A stretch of DNA of 58,938 nt from a virus, in IMG/VR virus record IMGVR_UViG_3300038954_000089, positions 1-58,938 of that record; one strand, 5' to 3'. Of the stretch, positions 53,560-58,938 are shown one piece after another. Numbering within the stretch: position 1 is the stretch's first letter; every line of letters begins with the position of its first letter. The position numbers and the translations under genes were made by a program. The notes under the pieces are model-generated. The model had not been told where the DNA came from. It made no database searches and worked only from the letters and a program-made list of their open reading frames with translations.

Positions 53560-55827
53560 ATGGATATTTTTAAACCATTCAGGGCCAAACAAGACGCGGG
53601 CGAACAGCCGGTTGAGGTGCAAGCCCATGTTGTTCGGTCGATCCAGGGCCAAAATGGGCGCGTTTGGGAGGCGGTTTTGATCGCTCCCGGCGAATCAAAG
53701 TCGAAACCCAAATTCGATTGGACGCCGCAAGTTCTCCAGATGGCCGTGGATGACGGCGTTTTTGAGGGCGTGGCGATCAATGCCTACCAGGTCGCGGATG
53801 GCTACTATAGCCACGTTGACGCGAAACTGGAAGACCTGAAGCAGTATCTCATTCAGGAAAAGGCTGGCGTCGTCAAAGATGTTCGATACGTCGAAAATGA
53901 GGGCGTTGTCGGATATATCGAATTTTCGGAGCGATACGAATGGATACCGGCGCAGCTTTCGGACAAGCCGGATTTTCTCGGTCTATCCATCGATGCCCGA
54001 GTGACAGCAAGCGAGAATACGGAACCGATTCCGGTGACCAAAATCCTGGAGGCCAGTTCCGTTGACGTAGTGACCCGTCCGGCAGCGGGCGGAAAATTCA
54101 TCCGCGCCGTTGCGGATCAGACAACCCCAAACGAAAAACAGGAGCAAGACATGGACAAGCGCAAAGTTTTTCGGATGCTCCAGGGCGTCCGGCCCGACCT
54201 AACGGACGGGAAACAAATTAACAGCATGAGCGATGACGAGGTGATGCAACTCGTACAGCAGGCTCTTGCCATTCCAGAACCTGGGAGCGCCGAACCGGAA
54301 ACACCGGCGCAGCAGAACGAACCCGCCGGGGACAAAGAACCGGAAAAGGCCAAGGAGCCGAAAAAAGAACCCGAAACCGAGCAACCAGCACAGCAGGGTA
54401 TGACGATGGACGACATCAAGAAGGAATTAGAGAAATTCAAGCGGGAGCAGGAATGGGAAAAATCCCTCCGTTCTGCTATGAGCGAGAGCAACCTCCCTGA
54501 CCATATCCTTAAACGGCTGCGGGAGAAGTGGGAGCCCAAAGTCGGCGAATTGGACGGGCTGAAAGCCGACATCAAGGCGGAAGTCGAATGGCTGGCGAAA
54601 CAGGCCGTCCCCGGCTTCGACATCCCGGATCAGTCCCGTGTCAATGTGGGCGTAGGTCCGATGCAGAAAATCCAGATCGGGCTTGACAAGGCTTTTGGGC
54701 TTTCGCAGGAGGATTTTGACGGGGCGCGGAAAGCCACCCTCCTGAATGGGAAAAAGGCATTCCCGGACCTCCGGGCCGCGCAGGCCGAAGACTGGGACAA
54801 CACGCCGTCGTCCCTGTCCCTTCGGGAGCTATACGTTCAGCTTTCAGGAGATCCCGACATCACCGGCCATTTCCGTCCGGAGAATGTGTCCCGCGACATC
54901 CGGGCCGCACAGGATTTTACATCATCGACGTTCAGTTATGCGCTCGGTAACACGCTCCACCGGCGGCTGGTCAAGGATTTCCGGGAGCCGGATTTCAAGG
55001 AAGACCTGTTGGTTTCCATCCGCAAAACCGTAACCGATTTCAAATCCCAGGAAGCGGTCAACGTCGGGTATTTTCCTGACATCGCCACAGTCAACCCGGA
55101 AGCCGAGGACTACGACGAGATCGCCACCGTAACCGATGAGGAAAGTATCTACACAATCACTCAGAAGGGTAACCTCATGAGCGTGACTCGGAAGATGATC
55201 TTCAATGATGATATTTCCCTTCTCCAGCGGCTTGTCGGACGACTCGGTCGGGCAGCGCGGCGGACACATGCTAAGGCCGTTTGGGCTTTCTTCACCGGTA
55301 ACGCGACCTGCTCCGATGGGACGCCTTGGTTCACCTCCGGGCATGGGAACCTGAGCAATTCCGCGCTTTCCTTCACCACTGCGATTGCTGCTTACAAGGC
55401 GCTGGCGAAGATGACGGAGAAGGACTCCGGCGAACGGATCGGTCTTCTGGACGGCATGGAGATGCCGACGCTCGTTTATCCGATTGACCTGATGGAAACA
55501 GGCATGAAGGTTGTCGAAGATGAGATCTACTATGCTACAAATGACCTGACTGACAAGACCCGGAACCCGCTGCGCGGGAAGATCCGTGGCGCAATGGTTT
55601 CGCTCCTGACCGATGCGAATGACTGGGGCTTGCTTATGCCGCCTTCGGTGGTCGATATGGTGGAGATGGGCTATCTGAACGGTCGGCAGGAGCCGGAATT
55701 CTTTTTAGCCAATAATCCGACGGTCGGGCAGATGTTTTTAAATGACAAAACGCAGTACAAATTGCGCCATGAATACAATGGCGCGGTAATTGCGTATCAG
55801 TCCGGTTACAAGGGCATAGTGGCCTAA
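53560..55827 (+). CDS. Fused prohead protease, scaffold and major capsid protein
   Basis: In this 755-residue protein residues 1-195 look like a prohead protease (AINAYQVADGYYSH, VGYIEFSERYEW, LGLSIDARV, ASSVDVVTRPAAGG). Residues 198-360 form a charged, Pro/Glu-rich and coiled-coil scaffold part. Residues 370-755 form a HK97-like capsid protein (LHRRLVKDFREPDF, LVGRLGRAARRTHA, TLVYPIDLMETGMKVV). An internal ATG at 54151 has GGAGC upstream, so a scaffold-capsid form could also be made alone. Such fusions need self-cleavage during maturation. Confidence 0.85.
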   Translation: MDIFKPFRAKQDAGEQPVEVQAHVVRSIQGQNGRVWEAVLIAPGESKSKPKFDWTPQVLQMAVDDGVFEGVAINAYQVADGYYSHVDAKLEDLKQYLIQEKAGVVKDVRYVENEGVVGYIEFSERYEWIPAQLSDKPDFLGLSIDARVTASENTEPIPVTKILEASSVDVVTRPAAGGKFIRAVADQTTPNEKQEQDMDKRKVFRMLQGVRPDLTDGKQINSMSDDEVMQLVQQALAIPEPGSAEPETPAQQNEPAGDKEPEKAKEPKKEPETEQPAQQGMTMDDIKKELEKFKREQEWEKSLRSAMSESNLPDHILKRLREKWEPKVGELDGLKADIKAEVEWLAKQAVPGFDIPDQSRVNVGVGPMQKIQIGLDKAFGLSQEDFDGARKATLLNGKKAFPDLRAAQAEDWDNTPSSLSLRELYVQLSGDPDITGHFRPENVSRDIRAAQDFTSSTFSYALGNTLHRRLVKDFREPDFKEDLLVSIRKTVTDFKSQEAVNVGYFPDIATVNPEAEDYDEIATVTDEESIYTITQKGNLMSVTRKMIFNDDISLLQRLVGRLGRAARRTHAKAVWAFFTGNATCSDGTPWFTSGHGNLSNSALSFTTAIAAYKALAKMTEKDSGERIGLLDGMEMPTLVYPIDLMETGMKVVEDEIYYATNDLTDKTRNPLRGKIRGAMVSLLTDANDWGLLMPPSVVDMVEMGYLNGRQEPEFFLANNPTVGQMFLNDKTQYKLRHEYNGAVIAYQSGYKGIVA

Positions 55828-55857
55828 TTTTTCAATAATTTATAGGAGGTTTCTATT

Positions 55858-56928
55858 ATGAAACGGTTTTCTTTTTTCATGGCGCTTTTCATGGCGCTGG
55901 TTTTCGCGGCCAGTGTGAACGCCGCTTATACGGTCGATCAGAAATGGGTCCGATTCCCCGGGACCGCCGGCGCGACCCTGGTTACGGGCGATCCCGTGGC
56001 AGTGGCCGATGCGGACGGAGAGGTATATGAGGCCGATGCCAACGTGGCGACGCGACGGCCTTGTATCGGGATTATTGCGCACAAGACGGGCGGCGACGGT
56101 GAAACGGTCGAGGTTGTGACCTACGGCATTGTCGGCGGTTTGACCGGACTCACCGAGGGAGGCGCGGTCTATTTGAGCGAGACGGCGGGAGAATTCACGC
56201 AATCCGCACCGACCTATTCCCAGATTGTCGGATATGCGATTAGTACGACCGAGATCATTTTCAACCCGCTGGCCTACTTTGACACATCCAGTTTGACGGC
56301 GCTTGGGACGTTGACTGGGGCAACCCCGATTATCATGGAGGGCGCCTCTGATGATGCCCACGAAACTACCATCACACCGGAGGATCCCACGGCGGACAAT
56401 GTATTCACTATCCCAGATGACACCGGAACAGCCATTACATCCACGCTATCGACGAATGGCCAGGATGTTGTGAATTCAGTCTGGGGGGCGTCTGACAGTA
56501 TCGTGGCCGAAGGTGCAACGGCTGACGCATACGAAGGCACTCTGACATGGGCAGATCCTACGGCAGACGTGACGTGGACCATGCCAGATGATACCGGTTA
56601 CATCGCCTACCAGCCGGGTGGTTCAACGACCAGTGCGGGAGATTCTCTCGCCATTCCGATTACTCACGCTGTAGTTACGAAAACGACCGGTGGGGACGCG
56701 GAGGCCTTGACATTGGCCGACGGCGAAGAGGGGCAAATCCTGACAATCACTCTCGGAACCGATGGCGGTGGGAATGGCACTTTGACGCCATCAACATCTA
56801 CCGGATGGGCGACGGCTGTTTTTGCCGATGCCGGCGACACAATCACGGTGAAATACGTCGATGATTCGGTTGGATGGATCCTGATGTCGGCATATGGCCT
56901 GACTGCGCAACCTGAAATCACGCAGTAA
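55858..56928 (+). CDS. Capsid decoration-like (DUF2190-like) protein with a signal peptide
   Basis: A 356-residue product. Residues 1-23 form a Sec signal (MKRFSFFMALFMALVFAASVNA|A). Residues 24-140 resemble DUF2190-type decoration proteins (TLVTGDPVAVADADGEVY, CIGIIAHKTGGDGETVEV, YGIVGGLTGLTEGGAVYLSET). The rest is Thr/Asp-rich with an imperfect duplication (MEGASDDAHETTITPEDPTADN and AEGATADAYEGTLTWADPTAD). It follows the capsid gene, where decoration genes stand. The signal peptide conflicts with cytoplasmic capsid assembly. Confidence 0.7.
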   Translation: MKRFSFFMALFMALVFAASVNAAYTVDQKWVRFPGTAGATLVTGDPVAVADADGEVYEADANVATRRPCIGIIAHKTGGDGETVEVVTYGIVGGLTGLTEGGAVYLSETAGEFTQSAPTYSQIVGYAISTTEIIFNPLAYFDTSSLTALGTLTGATPIIMEGASDDAHETTITPEDPTADNVFTIPDDTGTAITSTLSTNGQDVVNSVWGASDSIVAEGATADAYEGTLTWADPTADVTWTMPDDTGYIAYQPGGSTTSAGDSLAIPITHAVVTKTTGGDAEALTLADGEEGQILTITLGTDGGGNGTLTPSTSTGWATAVFADAGDTITVKYVDDSVGWILMSAYGLTAQPEITQ

Positions 56929-56933
56929 TTGAG

Positions 56934-57674
56934 ATGGGCGATCTTACGGACTATAAAGCGGTAGTCGCTGCTCTGGTGCCTGGTACTCACCCGGCATCGG
57001 CCGGCGAACTGTCAACTCTCCAGGAGCGGGCCGTCAATATGGCCTTTGGCGAGCATTCCCGTTTCCGCCCGGTCGATGTCGTGGAAGATGTGACGGCTGA
57101 CGGCGGGCGGGATTACACGCTTTCCGATTTGGCGAGTTGGGTTTCAGGTTTTTCGGTCGTCAATTCTGTTCAATATCCTTTCGACGACACCGAAGAGACG
57201 GCGACAACACTCGAACAGTCTGAAGATTGGTCCATTTATGAAGAGCCTTCCGGGGCGGTTTTGCGCTTTGCAACCGCCCCGGATTCTGGCGACGATTTCC
57301 GCATAAAATATACCGGCAAGCACGCGATTACAGACGACGCATCCAGCTCAACTCTCAATCCTGCCGACGTGCTGCCCACTCAATCGTTAGCAGCCGGTTT
57401 TTATGCCCGTATGATTTCTGCTTATTATGCTCTTGATCAGGACCCCACCATTTCCGCAGATTCGGTGAACCATTCCGACCGGATGTCGAAGTATGAAAAG
57501 TTGGCTCAAAAATATTTCTCGGAATACTATCAGCACGTCGGCGTTAGCACTGGGAAGGGTTCCGGCAATGAAGGCGGAAAACTCGGTGTAGGGATTGCAT
57601 CGACCATAAAAGATTGGGACATGAATGCGTCAATGGGTTATGACCGCTTAACGCATCCGAGACGGTACAGATAA
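56934..57674 (+). CDS. Head-tail connector protein candidate
   Basis: A 246-residue product directly after the decoration gene and before the gp10-like gene, the place of the head-completion adaptor. Segments: LQERAVNMAFGEHSRFRPVDVV, FDDTEETATTLEQSEDW, LAAGFYARMISAYYAL and DRMSKYEKLAQKYFSEYY. The call is by position. Confidence 0.65.
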   Translation: MGDLTDYKAVVAALVPGTHPASAGELSTLQERAVNMAFGEHSRFRPVDVVEDVTADGGRDYTLSDLASWVSGFSVVNSVQYPFDDTEETATTLEQSEDWSIYEEPSGAVLRFATAPDSGDDFRIKYTGKHAITDDASSSTLNPADVLPTQSLAAGFYARMISAYYALDQDPTISADSVNHSDRMSKYEKLAQKYFSEYYQHVGVSTGKGSGNEGGKLGVGIASTIKDWDMNASMGYDRLTHPRRYR

Positions 57675-58199
57675 ATGGCCGAAAACATTAAAATAACAGG
57701 CGATAAAAAGCTAATAAAAGACCTGAAAAATTTAGCGAAAAAATGGCCGGAGATTTACAAGGAAGAAACCACCAAAATACTGAAATTGATCGCGGCAAGA
57801 TATGAAAGTGAAGTTGTGCAACGGACGCCGGCAGGCGTTGGAGGCGCATCGGGATTACGCGGATCAATTGGCGCAACGGAACCGAAAGTTTCCGCTGCGG
57901 GAGCAAGCGTTTCTGTAGGTTCACCGCTTGAATATGCCGAGCCGGTTGAATTCGGACGCAAAGCAGGACGTCGTCCGCCGGTCGGTCCGCTTGAATTGTG
58001 GGCGATCCGAAAACTTGGCATCTCAAAAGACGAAGCCCGGTCTGTTGGATTCGCGCTGTCAATTCATATCGGCCGGCATGGAACTGAAGGCGCGTTCATG
58101 TTTCGTGATGGTTGGGCGGCGATGGAAGGGTGGGCCGATGAACAGGCGGCCATATTGCCAAAACGAATCACAGACAGGGCAATGGCGCAGGTGGATTGA
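57675..58199 (+). CDS. HK97 gp10-like neck protein
   Basis: The 174-residue product follows the gp10 pattern: KKLIKDLKNLAKKWPE start, SEVVQRTPAGVGGASGLRGSI, YAE-PVEFGRKAGRRPP, then a C-terminal helix. It starts next to the previous stop and overlaps the next start. Confidence 0.8.
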   Translation: MAENIKITGDKKLIKDLKNLAKKWPEIYKEETTKILKLIAARYESEVVQRTPAGVGGASGLRGSIGATEPKVSAAGASVSVGSPLEYAEPVEFGRKAGRRPPVGPLELWAIRKLGISKDEARSVGFALSIHIGRHGTEGAFMFRDGWAAMEGWADEQAAILPKRITDRAMAQVD

Positions 58200-58666
58200 T
58201 GGCACTATCTGACATTATATCTGCGATCAAAACGAAAGTAGAAACTGCCGTTCCGACTGCAAAAGTCTATGGATATGAAAGATGGTCGCCGCGTTGGGAC
58301 GGCATGTTGGCGTTATTCAAAACCGATACCGACCTTATTAACGCATGGATGATAACTCGAATCCAAACGGAATCAGAGCGGACGGCATACGACACCCGCA
58401 GACGGGCACACGTATTCCGATTGCGCGGCGTTTACGGGCTCGATGATAGTGAAAACACTGAGGCGACATTCCAGGCGCAGATTGAAGCGATTGACGCGGC
58501 CTTTTCGCTCGATGATGAAACAATGGGTGACGCCGTAACAACGATCAGGCCATATTTCGGGCCAATGTCGGGAATTGATGGTACACAGATTGACTCAGTT
58601 GACGTGCGAATGTTTGGGAATGTCCTTTGTCATTATGCCGAATTAAGATTGGGCGTGATCGAATAA
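58199..58666 (+). CDS. Tail terminator candidate
   Basis: A 155-residue product in the usual tail-terminator place, after the gp10-like gene. It begins ALSDIISAIKTKVETAVPTAKVYGYERW and has a ferredoxin-like alternation. The start shares bases with the previous stop (TGATG). Confidence 0.7.
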   Translation: MALSDIISAIKTKVETAVPTAKVYGYERWSPRWDGMLALFKTDTDLINAWMITRIQTESERTAYDTRRRAHVFRLRGVYGLDDSENTEATFQAQIEAIDAAFSLDDETMGDAVTTIRPYFGPMSGIDGTQIDSVDVRMFGNVLCHYAELRLGVIE

Positions 58667-58681
58667 GAAAAGGAAAATGAA

Positions 58682-58938
58682 ATGGCGAAAGTGGATTTAA
58701 CCGAAACAATCGACGCATACGGGAAAACGTATAACGGAAGCGTCGGGGCTGGCGATTATGCCATTGTGGAGACTCGCCGAAAGGATGTTTCCGTCGCTTG
58801 GCATCCATCATCAGGGGGATCGGCGGCAGTGAAATATAGCCTTTCACCCGTTGCTGATATCCAGGCTGGAACGGCGAACTGGATCACTAAAGAGACCGGG
58901 AAAACATCCGCCGGTTCAACATCCATATACGGCCCGGT
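58682..58938 (+). CDS. 5' part of a small virion-associated protein (ends at 185)
   Basis: The ATG at 58682 follows AAAAGGAAAATGAA. The frame is open to the window end and continues, after the 127-bp overlap is collapsed, to TGA 183-185. See the entry at 1-185. Confidence 0.8.
   Translation, partial: MAKVDLTETIDAYGKTYNGSVGAGDYAIVETRRKDVSVAWHPSSGGSAAVKYSLSPVADIQAGTANWITKETGKTSAGSTSIYGP
58812..58938. repeat. 127-bp terminal direct repeat, right copy
   Basis: Identical to 1-127; see the left copy. Confidence 0.95.

Overview
The window looks like one complete, circularly closed genome of a tailed double-stranded DNA phage (Caudoviricetes, siphovirus type). The first and last 127 bases are identical, and a gene broken by the window ends (58682-58938, then 1-185) reads through in frame once they are joined. 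The unique length is therefore 58,811 bp. Evidence for a siphovirus is the set terminase, portal, Mu F-like protein, protease-capsid fusion, gp10-like neck protein, tail tube, frameshifted tail chaperone and an 864-residue tape measure. Sec signal peptides and a lipobox lipoprotein suggest a Gram-negative host; I cannot name it. All family calls come from reading motifs. No database or folding program was used.

Layout. 47.9-58.9 kb plus 0.0-13.3 kb is the late module on the plus strand: terminase small subunit, a large terminase carrying an intein, portal, head genes, neck, tail and tail tip (SPRY and CAP domain proteins). A block of five small secreted or membrane proteins (0.2-3.1 kb) interrupts it between the tail terminator and the tail tube. 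A terminator at 13.38 kb ends it. 13.5-15.6 kb holds a J-domain protein, a tandem-HTH regulator and small genes. At 15.65-16.5 kb a minus-strand repressor operon faces the plus-strand genes across a divergent promoter/operator. 16.5-24.2 kb is dominated by membrane proteins and ends with a membrane-anchored FtsK/HerA-like ATPase and a GIY-YIG-like protein that share a C-terminal domain. 24.3-29.4 kb holds accessory genes, including a pyrimidine-dimer glycosylase, a broken P-loop kinase and ASCH and CxxCxxCC proteins. 29.4-41.2 kb is replication and recombination: Rad52-like annealing protein, RuvC-like nuclease, SSB, an initiator with iteron-like repeats, primase-helicase and RNA ligase, with many zinc-ribbon mini-genes. 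41.4-47.9 kb has an SF2 helicase, a DNA methyltransferase, a XhlA-like holin, a DUF3310 protein, a ParB-like protein, a Trm1-like methyltransferase and a radical SAM protein.

Most notable points. (1) The terminase intein contains a complete HNH endonuclease gene in a different reading frame, while the intein frame stays open across it. (2) Several integron attC-like sites flank small genes at 28.1-28.6, 33.4-33.7 and 40.9 kb, suggesting integron gene cassettes inside a phage. (3) There are structured leader or non-coding RNA candidates at 47.1, 41.3 and 14.4 kb. (4) A membrane/ATPase module has a (CA)n tract that could switch its C-terminal domain off. (5) Signal peptides occur on proteins that look like virion parts. 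A repressor switch is present, but no integrase, partition genes, tRNA, CRISPR array or recognisable endolysin was found, so the lifestyle (phage-plasmid, or dependent on host functions) stays open.
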